From the NCBI GenBank assembly GCA_023846275.1, contig CM043870.1:4959527-5023526 (forward strand): a stretch of DNA of 64,000 nt, read 5' to 3'. The notes beneath the pieces were generated by a model. It had not been told where the DNA came from. It ran no database searches and worked only from the letters and a program-made list of their open reading frames with translations. Positions 23,822 to 35,800 of this stretch are shown here, in pieces (within the stretch, counting starts at the first letter, position 1; the number at the start of each line of letters is the position of its first letter). This DNA comes from Vanilla planifolia (taxonomy: Eukaryota > Streptophyta > Magnoliopsida > Asparagales > Orchidaceae). The position numbers were made by a program, and so were the translations under genes.

Positions 23822-26120
23822 GGTCTAGTTTATTATATATTATTCTATTACTTGATACCATTATTATGATGTGCTTATATTTGATAATATTTGAAATATT
23901 TTATAAATGTCAATCAATAATGCTATATATATACTATTTGTAATAGAACTTATAGATACTATTTATACTATTCATATTAATGATATCAATTAATGACAAA
24001 AATGTGATGCAATCAAAAGATATGTCAAATATTACCAAATATAAGCAAAGGTACATTTTAATCTAAGAGTGTCATAGTATGCTAACTCAGCAAAGACACT
24101 TTATTTAAGAGTATATTACATAGAGTCAATATACAATATGTCAAGGTTGAATAAGTGGTACATTGATTCTTATGTATAATATATATTGGTAGAAGTAATT
24201 TTGGAAATATGATATTTTATAAATTTAAAAAAATTGGAAGGTAAGAATATATTATGGATAGAAAAAATAAATATATGATTGTAAATTTTAAATAATTTTA
24301 ATATTTAAAAAATTAATAAAGAGATAAACTATAAAAAATATTCTTATCAAAATTAGATAAATAAATATAATAATTATGATATAAATATATTAGTTTAATA
24401 TCATCATTATCATGTTTTATATTTTATATGATAACATAACATATAATGTGACATCTATTTGACTTTTCTTTATATATATATGGTCTAGTTTATTATACAC
24501 TATTCTATTACTTGATATCATTATTATGATGTGCTTATATTTGGTAATATTTGAAATATTTTATAAATATAAATCAATAATACTATAGATATACTATTTG
24601 TAATAGGACTTATAGATACTATTTATACTATTCATACTATTCATATTAATGATATCAATCAATGACAATATATGTGATGCAATCAAAAGATATGTCAAAT
24701 ATTACCAAATATAAGCAATGATACATTTTAATCTAAGAGTGTCATAGTATGCTAACTCAGTAAAGGCACACTTAATGTAAGAGTATATTACATGGAGTCA
24801 ATATACAATATGTTGAGATTGAATAGGTGATACATTGATTTTTATGTATAATACATATTGGTAGGAGTAATTTTGGAAATATGATATTTTATAAATTTAA
24901 GAAAATTAGAAGGTAAGAGTATGTTATGGATAGAAAAAATAAATATATGATTGTAAAATTTTGAATAATTTTAATGTGTAAAAATTAATAAAGAAATAAA
25001 CTATAAAAAATATTCTTATCAAAATCAGATAAATAAATATGATAATTATGATATAAATATATTAGTTTAATATCATCATTAACATGTTTTATATTTTATA
25101 TCATAACATAATATATGATGTGACATCTATTTAACTTTTCTTTATATATATGTGGTCTAGTTTATTATAGATTATTTTATTACTTGATACCATTATTATG
25201 ATATACTTATATCTGATAATATTTGAAATATTTTATAAATATCAATCAATAATACTATAGATATACTACTTATAATAGGACTTATAGATACTTTTTATAC
25301 TATTCATATTATCCATATTAATGATTATCAATCAATGAAAAATATGTGATGAAAAGATATGTCAAATATTATCAAGTATAAGCAAAGGTATATTTTAATC
25401 ATAAGAGTGTTGTAGTATACTAATTCAACAAAAGCATACTTTATTTAAGAGTATATTACATGAAGTCAATATACAATATGTCAATGTTGAATATGTGGTG
25501 CATTGATTCTTATGTATCTTACATATTGGTAAGAGTAATCTTAGAAATATGATATTTTATAAATTTAAGAAAATTGGAAGGTAAGAGTATGTTATGGATA
25601 GAAAAAATAAATATATGATTGTAAAATTTTGAATAATTTTAATGTGCAAAAAATTAATTAAGAGACAAACTATAAAAGAAATATTCTTATCAAAATTAGA
25701 TAAATAATTACAATAACTATGATATAAATATATTTGTTTAATATCATAATTATCATGTTTTATATTTTATATCATTTCATAATATATAATGTGATATCTA
25801 TTTGACTTTTCTTTATATTTATATGATCTAATTAATTATACATTATTCTATAACTTGATACCATTATTATGATATGCTTATATTTGATAATATTTGACAT
25901 ATTCTATAAATATCAATAAATAATATTATAGATACACTATTTGTAATAAGATTTATAAATACTATTCATATTAATGATATCAATCAATGAAGTATATGTG
26001 ATGCAATCAAAAGAAATGATCATCATGTCCCAAAAATCGTAGCAATCATCCATCCAACTTATGTGAACTCTATCTCTCTTTTCTTTCAACTCTCAAACTA
26101 ACCCATTTATAAGGACATGG
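23360..26120. repeat. Repeat family A, four-unit tandem array (about 670 bp per unit)
   Basis: The marker ACATTGATTCTTATGTATAA and its variants recurs at 23,488, 24,159, 24,831 and 25,499, giving spacings of 671, 672 and 668 bp. Each unit repeats the same succession: AGTAATTTTGGAAATATGAT, GAAAAAATAAATATATGATT, TATTCTTATCAAAATTAGAT, GTGACATCTATTTGACTTTT, CTATTACTTGATACCATTAT, then GATATCAATCAATGACA and GATGCAATCAAAAG. Internal joints run directly from that last block into the next unit. The right end (TTCAACTCTCAAACTAACCC, about 26,090) matches the end of the single-unit copy at 22,530. No unit has a meaningful reading frame. Confidence 0.8.
23795..23821. repeat. (TA)n microsatellite
   Basis: A 27-bp TA run inside the first unit of the 670-bp array. 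In later units the same position carries shorter TA runs, so the tract has expanded in this unit. Confidence 0.85.
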
Positions 26121-26689
26121 GTTCCTTTCTTAAAAAGTTACTTTTGCATTTTATGTTGAGCTTGTATTGAATAATGAATAATATTTTTTTGCATAACAAA
26201 TTTAACTTCCTAACACATTTCACAACATCCTACTTTGATATTGATGGAGAAAGTTACTAATGAAGAGCTAAAGCTATTTTGGGGCATCAATACAAACAAA
26301 AGTTGAAAATAAATATAAATCAATTTGAATTTGTTGGTGTTTCATATTGAGTTTAGGAATAATTGGGCATCATAACTATTAAGATTTTAAATAAATTGAT
26401 GGTGATCTCATTTTAATTGCTGCATGATCCTTGGTCTACAAAAAGACCCATTAGTAGCTTATCTATACTAGAAATCATCCATCATAAAGATTGTAATCTT
26501 CAACTCTTAATTGATATAAGTTTCTTCTATTATTTCTATATATTTGAGAAAAAGATAAGAGAGAGAAATTAAAGTGGTTGATCGATCTTATTGTTGTTCC
26601 TCTCATAAAAGCACCTTTATATTACTTAAAAATATTGAAGTTTGAATTTACTATTTACACCATCTATTATTTGACATACATATATTTGA

Positions 26690-26900
26690 ACTCTTAACTT
26701 GAATATGTAGTAACACTTATAGATACTATTGATACTATTCTTATTAATAATATCAATCAATGAATCATATATGATACAATCGAAGGACATGATCACCATG
26801 CTAAAAAAAGTCTTATCAATCATCTATCCACCTTGCATGACCTCTATCTCTTTCTTTCCTTTCAAACTTTAGACTGATCCATTTATAAAGATCTTTTTAT
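26690..26900. repeat. Repeat family A, isolated right end
   Basis: A third, diverged copy of the right end only: CTTATAGATACTATTGATAC, AATATCAATCAATGAATCAT, GACATGATCACCATG, CTCTATCTCTTTCTTTCCTT and the TGATCCATTTATAAAG tail. It corresponds to about 25,940-26,115 and 22,360-22,530. Confidence 0.6.
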
Positions 26901-28010
26901 AGGTTAATCTCTGTTGTTAATCATTTACACATTTTGAAGAGTTTTCAACAACCAAAAAAACTCTCCACATGCCTTCTCTTTTTCATCTACCATCAAATCC
27001 CTCCTTCCTCCATCCCTACTAAATAAAAATCGACAAGTAGCATAAACATCATAACATCAAAGAACCCAAAAAAAAAAAACACCTTCAACCATGTCTCCTC
27101 CTATGGTTTTCCACCAATAAATCAACCCAAGAGAACCAAGTAATAGTTAATCAAATTGCCCATCTCAAGAGACTCGACTGAAGCCGTTTTCCAAGAGTGT
27201 ACACCAAAAACATCACATGACTCCACGAGCAACATCACAAGACAACAACGTAGGCTGTTGATATGTATCGTTTGGCAAGACGTTGGTGACATCACCGGCT
27301 TGAATAATTAAACGTCAATAATTAGGCCAAACACGAAGGCCCCCGCAAGGAAGAAGGCGATGATGTCCTCAGGCGTTCATGTCGTGCAAGACTCAAATGG
27401 TTCTACTTTTGGTGGCCGAAAAGATGTCTGCCGGCCCTCAAATCTCGCCTTCTCACATCACTGCTTTGCTCATCCCTAAATTAATCGCTTATATCAAACG
27501 ACTCTTAATTATTATTTTTATTATTAAACACAGCAGATTTATTCTTATTATCTTATATTTTAATGAAAAAACATGGAAGAAGATAATATCATCATATACC
27601 AATAATAGGGCTTAACTCATTCGGAATTAGATATGGATTCAAATATCAAGGAAAGAAGAAAGATAACATTTCATTTCATCAACCAACCTAACGTTTTTAG
27701 CATTCTTGTAAAAAAGAAAGCATATTGCATTTTTTTTTTAATGAAAGAGATGGGAATCAAGAAATATCTTCTTGTTTCTGCACTATTGACTTAAGATGGT
27801 TGTTAGCCACAAATTAATTTAAGCAAGAAGATAATTAGGTGTTAATTGAGCGTTTACCGGAACTGTTAAGCGAATCGAGCATTTGGCCGTCGACGATTTG
27901 CTCGTGTTTGAGGGAATTTTGGGCAGGTGACCTAACTGACATCACCGTTCACATAATAATTCCCGGCTCTGTTTTATTGGTAGCCGTCGTATTCACTTAA
28001 CTGCAGCGAT
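26900..28010. other. Low-copy, GC-richer spacer downstream of NAC gene 2
   Basis: Two patches have near-genic composition: 27,180-27,490 and 27,840-28,010. No exon was recognised; a 78-codon plus frame (27,379-27,615) starts GC-richer and dissolves into AT-rich sequence, so it is not credible as a gene. TTTATT at 27,973-27,978 reads as AATAAA on the minus strand and could serve NAC gene 2. The patches could be regulatory DNA or an unrecognised noncoding transcript. Confidence 0.35.
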
Positions 28011-28066
28011 GGAGAACGGAAAGATTTGATCTAAGAAGGAACAATTAGATACATAATAAACTGGCA

Positions 28067-28084
28067 ATAATAATAATAATAACA
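28067..28084. repeat. (AAT)n microsatellite in the 3' flank of NAC gene 2
   Basis: A run of about six AAT triplets, probably inside the 3' UTR of NAC gene 2. On the transcript strand it reads (ATT)n with nearby AATAAT strings that could act as weak poly(A) signals. Confidence 0.8.
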
Positions 28085-28359
28085 TCCATTTCGTATTATT
28101 GAGAGCTCGAATGCTTCCATCATAGAAACAAAACAAAAGCAGTATTGTGGTGACCTACGAAAAATTCGACCTTTGCTTGAATCTCTTTTCTGCTCTCTTC
28201 TCTGCCAATCGGTTGAAACCCTAATTGGATAAGGATGCCAAGTTTCATGGGTTCCTTGAAATGGCAGCACACGACATAAATAAAACTTATACATAAGCTG
28301 GGAATTGTATGCACAAATAGAAATACGAAGAAATATCCAAAGTACATATAGCTCTGTTT

Positions 28360-29486
28360 TCAGTAATTCCACAGGCACTGCTCGAAGGAGCTCCTCCCGA
28401 TTTCGTTGTCAGAGGAGATCTCCGGGTTCATGTCGGTGGTGAGTCCGGTTTCTTGGGAGATGCTGAGCCTTTCGCCCTTGGGCTTCATGCCGGCGCCTTC
28501 GAGCAAGTTCACGAAGCTGCCGCCGTAGAGGGAGGTGGCCAGGGGGGTGAACTTGGAGAAGAAGGGGGAGGAGATGCCCAAAGATGGGTTGTTTGCCGAT
28601 GCGGGATGGAATGGGGAGGTGAAGTATTGGGTGGGTAGGGGGTCTGGCTCATGGGCTTTCTGGCCTTCCATAGTGTTGGAGAAGCAGGTCACGTGAGCTG
28701 GGATGTCCATCAATGGCGGAAGAATTGGTGGATGGAGTCCACCTTCCGATTCTTCTCCATGGGGAGGAGAAAACATCTTTGCTGTTCCGAGAGTTTTCTT
28801 TCCAATAGCATTTGAGGTCTTTTTGAAAACCCTGCATAAGACCCACTCGCTCTGTTCGAAAGTGGAAGGATTCGGAATCAGTATTTCATCGAACACGAAG
28901 AGGACGGGAAGAAGCGAAGAGTACCTTAGCGGCTCTTGGAAAGCTGAGAATGGAGGACTTGCCCTCCAATCTATACTCGTGCATGACCCACTCGCTCTTC
29001 TCTCCTCTCGGAGCTCTTCCCCTGTAGAAAACAAGCGTCTTCTTCATTCCAACAAGCACCTTTCCCCTGTATATCTCCTTGTCCTTGCCGGTGGCCTTCC
29101 AGTAACCAGCACCGGTGGCTCTATTCGTTCGAAGCCCTGTTGGGTACTTTCGGTCTCTCACGCAGAAGAAGTACCATTCCTTTTCCCCAATCTTCGCTCT
29201 TTCTGAACCAAATTGCAATCGAATTGGTTGAAACGGGATGAAAGGTGTAAACAGAGAAGGAGGTTTGCTTACGTGGAAGCTCCCATGGCTCGCACTTGTT
29301 AAGGTCAACCTCGCCAATGGCAACGGGATTGAAACAGACGTCTAGAACTTTATTTGTTAGGTAGTAAGTGATGAGCTCCTCGTCCGTCGGGTGGAAGCGG
29401 AATCCCGGTGGCAGCTCCATGCCGTCTCCTTCTCCTAAACTGCCGCTATCCACTACACGATTAAGGCTTGAACCCCCTTGTTCCAT
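28360..29486 (-). CDS. NAC-domain transcription factor, ORE1/ANAC100-like, miR164 target (3 exons)
   Basis: A nuclear DNA-binding transcription factor of the NAC family. Exons on the minus strand are 29,486-29,273, 29,202-28,925 and 28,851-28,360, with GT-AG introns of 70 and 73 bp, giving 327 aa. The 24-residue leader before the domain ([11 protein letters not shown]...) has a second ATG at residue 23; the first ATG is chosen for its strong context (A at -3, G at +4). NAC subdomains: [19 protein letters not shown] (25-43), [81 protein letters not shown], then [11 protein letters not shown] after the last intron. The DLNK.EPWELP and [15 protein letters not shown] blocks place it with ANAC092(ORE1)/ANAC100/CUC-type proteins. 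The tail carries AHVTCFSN (216-223), encoded by the miR164 site, and ends CLWNY. Relatives act in senescence, organ boundaries and lateral roots. Subgroup assignment is likely; the exact orthologue is not resolved. Confidence 0.94.
28677..28697 (-). promoter_or_regulatory. miR164 target site
   Basis: The plus strand here is nearly the miR164 sequence itself (TGGAGAAGCAGG, then CACGTG), so the minus-strand mRNA is complementary to it. Compared with canonical miR164, only miRNA positions 13, 20 and 21 mismatch; positions 2-12, covering the seed and the cleavage site between 10 and 11, pair perfectly. The site lies in the last exon and encodes the HVTCFSN peptide conserved among miR164-regulated NAC genes. 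Confidence 0.92.
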
Positions 29487-29493
29487 TTTGCAT
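29461..29493 (-). promoter_or_regulatory. Short overlapping upstream ORF at the NAC gene 2 start
   Basis: An ATG at 29,493-29,491, seven bases before the main ATG and in another frame, opens a 10-codon ORF ending TAA at 29,463-29,461, inside the NAC coding sequence. Its context is weaker (G at -3, C at +4) than that of the main ATG, so leaky scanning would be expected. Function is unproven. Confidence 0.45.
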
Positions 29494-29790
29494 AGCCAAC
29501 TTTCGAGCAGAGAGATATGAAGGACTTAAATAGCCATACAGGGGAAACAAAAAGTATCTTTGGCATCACGAAAACAATAAATCTAACTATGGGAGGAATG
29601 CAACATAGGTAAAGCATAAAACGAATTAAAAGCCGGAAGACATACCATGAGAGAATAGACTCAAGTTAAACTGAAGAAGAAGAAGCGCGATGAGGACATT
29701 AGGGGGAACAAGAGAAAGGGGATGAGGAGAAGAGGTTTGGGTAATTCCCCTGTGCTTGTTCTGAGTTAACGATGCGGTTTTAAGGAAAGA
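29487..29790 (-). other. Probable 5' leader of NAC gene 2, possibly with an intron
   Basis: Between the TATA box and the ATG lie about 300 bp with a TTCTTCTTCTTC-type pyrimidine-rich stretch typical of plant leaders. A GTATGT donor-like string on the minus strand at 29,645 and an AG near 29,525 could define a leader intron of about 120 bp. If unspliced, the leader carries extra upstream ATGs. Confidence 0.35.
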
Positions 29791-29814
29791 ATGCGAAGGC
29801 GGGGATGAAGCCAT

Positions 29815-29822
29815 TTTATATA
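29815..29822 (-). promoter_or_regulatory. TATA box of NAC gene 2
   Basis: TATATAAA on the minus strand, 329 bp upstream of the ATG, in a GC-richer patch that ends at about 29,895. It predicts a transcription start near 29,785-29,790. Confidence 0.5.
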
Positions 29823-29981
29823 TCCCTACATGCCAAAGGTGCCGTGCTCTACAAGGTTACCTCTCGCGCCACTTCTCGAACTCCCGCAAAAATTCACTTA
29901 CATAAAAAATTTCTTTTGTATTTATATATGGCTAATGATTGCTTATCATTATTTTAAAATTTTTCAATAAATGAACTTTAA

Positions 29982-29985
<4 letters not shown>

Positions 29986-30029
<44 letters not shown>
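29986..30029. repeat. (TA)n microsatellite upstream of NAC gene 2
   Basis: A 44-bp uninterrupted TA run about 165 bp upstream of the TATA box of NAC gene 2, where the GC-richer promoter gives way to AT-rich DNA. Confidence 0.95.
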
Positions 30030-30030
<1 letters not shown>

Positions 30031-31088
30031 TCTTTATTGTAATAATTTTTTTTACTATTAAGGATTATACATAGAAAAAATCATACTAAATTACTTTGTA
30101 ATAAGTAGCATGTGACATGCTTCATTTACTAATTCGTCATAATAGAGGGACAAATAAAAACAACAATCTCCTAAAAAGAAGAAATAAAATAATTTGTATG
30201 AACAAATTCTGATTTTTTTACTAACATTATAGTGTTGCATTTAAGAACCCCATCTTGCCAAACCCACCATCCACTAATATGCTTTCCTTAGGATCATACT
30301 AAAACCTTAGAAATGCTCGTGCTAATTAAGGCGTCACTCAAAAAATTGCATGACCAATCTATCATTGGATAAGCTATAACGTTTTATAAAAAAAATATGC
30401 CCCAAATCTTTTAGAACCAAACAAAATCTTAAGATAAGTTGCTAGAGCTACTATTCCCAGGGTTTGCAATTAAGATCTTATTGGCACAAAATTATAACAA
30501 AATCATTAAAAAATCATCCTAAACAAAGGTTGGGCCTTACATCACATTGTCCATCCTCTTAGCTCCAACATGTTTGTACTTTGAGAAACATCTATGCCCT
30601 ATAACCATTAGTACATTACCACATCAAAAGATCCTCCTTGCAAAATAAGACAAAATGCTAAGATGATATTTTGTTTATAAGATAAGGTCAAAAATATCAT
30701 CTCACCATGAGTTCCTCTCACTAAAATTTCTCTTGCAACAAACCAATGACCTCTATTAATAGATGCTTTAAAACACAAATGAGAGTGATTGTCATAAGGG
30801 AATAATTTTGATCTAAACATCCTTTATATTAGACTAATCTCTGTCTAAGACAATTTGCCATGATATTATTGATGTGATATGGGAGAGGTAGCATGTTGTT
30901 CATTTAATGATTTGCTTCTTCCAAGGGTACAACATAAGCAAAGAAACTACAAGTGATAACAAATGCGACAAAAAACAAAACTTTGACAAGTTTATGCATC
31001 AAATTTGCATGACATAAAATGCTTGAAAAATATAAGAATTGTATATCTTTGGTACCTACTTGTAGGTGTAATAATTTACAAAATTTCA

Positions 31089-31119
<31 letters not shown>

Positions 31120-32999
31120 AAATGCTTTAATAAATAATGAGATAGAATAATAAAGTTAACTAGTAATAAGAAATCTATAAACATTGATAAATTTTAGGAC
31201 AAACATATAAATAGATTATAAGGAAAAGAGGGTCTAACCCTTAGAAAATTTTTGTACTCAAAATTGTTTAAAAAAATATGTTAAGAAAGTTTTTCTAAAA
31301 TTTCAAAGAGTTAGTTGTGAGTTGGTAAGATAGTAACATCAAATAGCGAACTCAATAAAAAAAATTCTAGTTTTTTTTATAAAACTTTTTGGAGTCAAGA
31401 ATTTCATACAATCTAGTCAATTCAACAATTACCAAACAAAGAAGATATAAATCACTTCAAAAAATTTTGTGCCATAAAATTTCTTGAAAGTTAGAAATAA
31501 CTCTAAGACTAAAGGTAAAAAAAATGTAAACATTTTTAATAGCTTTGAAAATGCTACAAATGAAATGAAAGAAAATTTCAAGTGAATATTATATTGAAGA
31601 AGATGGTGAAACATATCACAAATGCAAAGATGTTAAGATAACTTCATAATACAACCATCTATAGAACGACAGTGACATGCTATGGAATTAATCAAAATCC
31701 AATGACAAAATAATCAATACTAGTCACACAAATTGGATATTGAGTCAATCAATTGTACTTATACCACTCTCTTAAAGTAACTCATAAAATGTCATATCTA
31801 GACAAAAAAAAAAAAAACCTTATGAACATTGATTTTATATCATTTTTTATAGAAATATGAAGATGAAAGAAGAAAAAACCACTCAAACTATCAATAACTT
31901 AATACGAAGTTTATAATGGTTGGAAACATTAAACAATTCATGACCCCCATCTATAACATCCTAGTTTTATTTTAAATAAAATAAAATAGGATCTCATTAA
32001 TTTGAAACTATATTTTTTACTATTTACATGAAAATCATCATTTTGAAAACTTTCTTTTTAAAATGAGTCTTCTCTGTTGGAAATCATAAATATTTTTCAA
32101 ATTTAAGAATTTTTTTATTTATAAAAAAATCTTTTGATATAAAATAATCACTTTTTTGAAAATATTAAAATAAAATTTTATATAGAAACAAAATCTTTAT
32201 TTTACTTTAATATTCCAAACTTAATAGTTAGATACCTCATAAAAGAAAATAGCATTCATTGATTTTTTTCATCATAAAAAGGAAATTCAAAGTCGATTTT
32301 TCATAAAGTAAAACCAATTTAAATAATATGGTTTGGCAGTAAAACTTTAAAATAATAATGTATCCCATTATAAACTTGCTAATATAATAGCATTATTAAT
32401 ACATTCAAAAGAATACATACCCAATACATGATTTTTTAGGAAATATAAAAGAAAATAAAATGCTATTAAGTTATTATCTTTTCTTATTATTTTCTCGTTC
32501 CTCTTAAGTGTTTCGATATCACCTGAAATGTTTAAGCTAAAATATGCTAAACCAATCGACACAACCTTAATAAATAATATTATATAATGTAATGTAAAGA
32601 AATACGAGTTGGCTCATCATATATTAGGATCTATAACATACATATGTACAAAAAATAAGTATTATAATTAAAAGATAACATACAATAGTCATATAAACTG
32701 GTGTCGTATTAAGAGGTTCTTATTTTCTCTTTCCAACTTAATTTGTGTTATCATATGACCATCTAATTTATAGAATAATTTTTCTTTTTAGTTGATTTGT
32801 AATCATTTGTATAGAATTTTACAAGTTGTCACATCTAAAGTGCATTTTTTATGACTATATAGAAACTGTAGTATCACAAAAAAGAGATAATTGTTTAAAT
32901 AGGTATTTTGAAAATTTTAAATTATCCATATTGGTGGAAATTAATGATCATATGGTTTATAAAAGATCTATAGAGAGAAAAATTTTATATCATTCTCAA

Positions 33000-33000
<1 letters not shown>
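30030..33000. other. AT-rich intergenic stretch
   Basis: No gene or transposon domain recognised. A (TA)n run of 28 bp lies at 31,089-31,116. Frames are short and low-complexity on both strands. Confidence 0.45.
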
Positions 33001-35250
<2,250 letters not shown>

Positions 35251-35579
35251 AGTTGAGCATGATACGTTAAAGCTCATGTACAATTTGCTGGGACAAATAG
35301 CTTAAAAAGAACTAAAATAGATGTTTGCATATGGTATATTAATACTAATATGCTTTATGTATAAGCTCAGTAAGTTAAAACATGACTAACGTGTGATACA
35401 TTAATATTAATATATTATAAATTAACCTTAAACTAATTAGACATTATGTAAGATAAAAGAGAGAACCCAAGAATAATGTATAATATATTAATATTAATAT
35501 ATAATATATTAATCATAAATTAACATATGATATACAAGGCTAAAGAAAAATTGATACTAATGTACAATATAACTATATT

Positions 35580-35800
35580 TGACATATAATATGATGGGTT
35601 CTGACGAGTTGATCTATCACTAGATTAAACAGTCCTCCAACGGAAGTAAATGTATGATGCATCACTTGATATGTGCGGTGTAATGGTTTATTCTAACAGT
35701 TTGGTCCATCATTGAATTGAACAATCCACAAATGGAAGCAAACATGTGGAACACCAAGTTATTTTGAATATTTGATTCATTGTTGAAATAAATGATCCCT
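35580..35800. repeat. Diverged tandem repeat, period about 100 bp
   Basis: GATCTATCACTAGATTAAAC with a following AACGGAAGTAAA is echoed by GGTCCATCATTGAATTGAAC with AATGGAAGCAAA, then by a third partial unit (GATTCATTGTTGAAATAAAT). The stretch just before it (35,330-35,570) is rich in irregular ATTAATATTAATATATT strings. Confidence 0.5.

Noticed and set aside
21781..26120. CRISPR-like or viral array interpretation of the regular repeats
   Set aside because: Units are about 670 bp, similar throughout with no unique spacers, A/T-rich and noncoding, in plant nuclear DNA with transposons on both sides.
28453..29206. Plus-strand frames of up to 167 codons antisense to NAC gene 2
   Set aside because: They are complementary to NAC exons and composition-driven, with no independent motif.
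29626..29814. 62-codon frame upstream of NAC gene 2
   Set aside because: Its ATG lies at the TATA box, upstream of the expected transcription start, and the peptide is Ser/Leu-rich without homology. It is more likely leader sequence.
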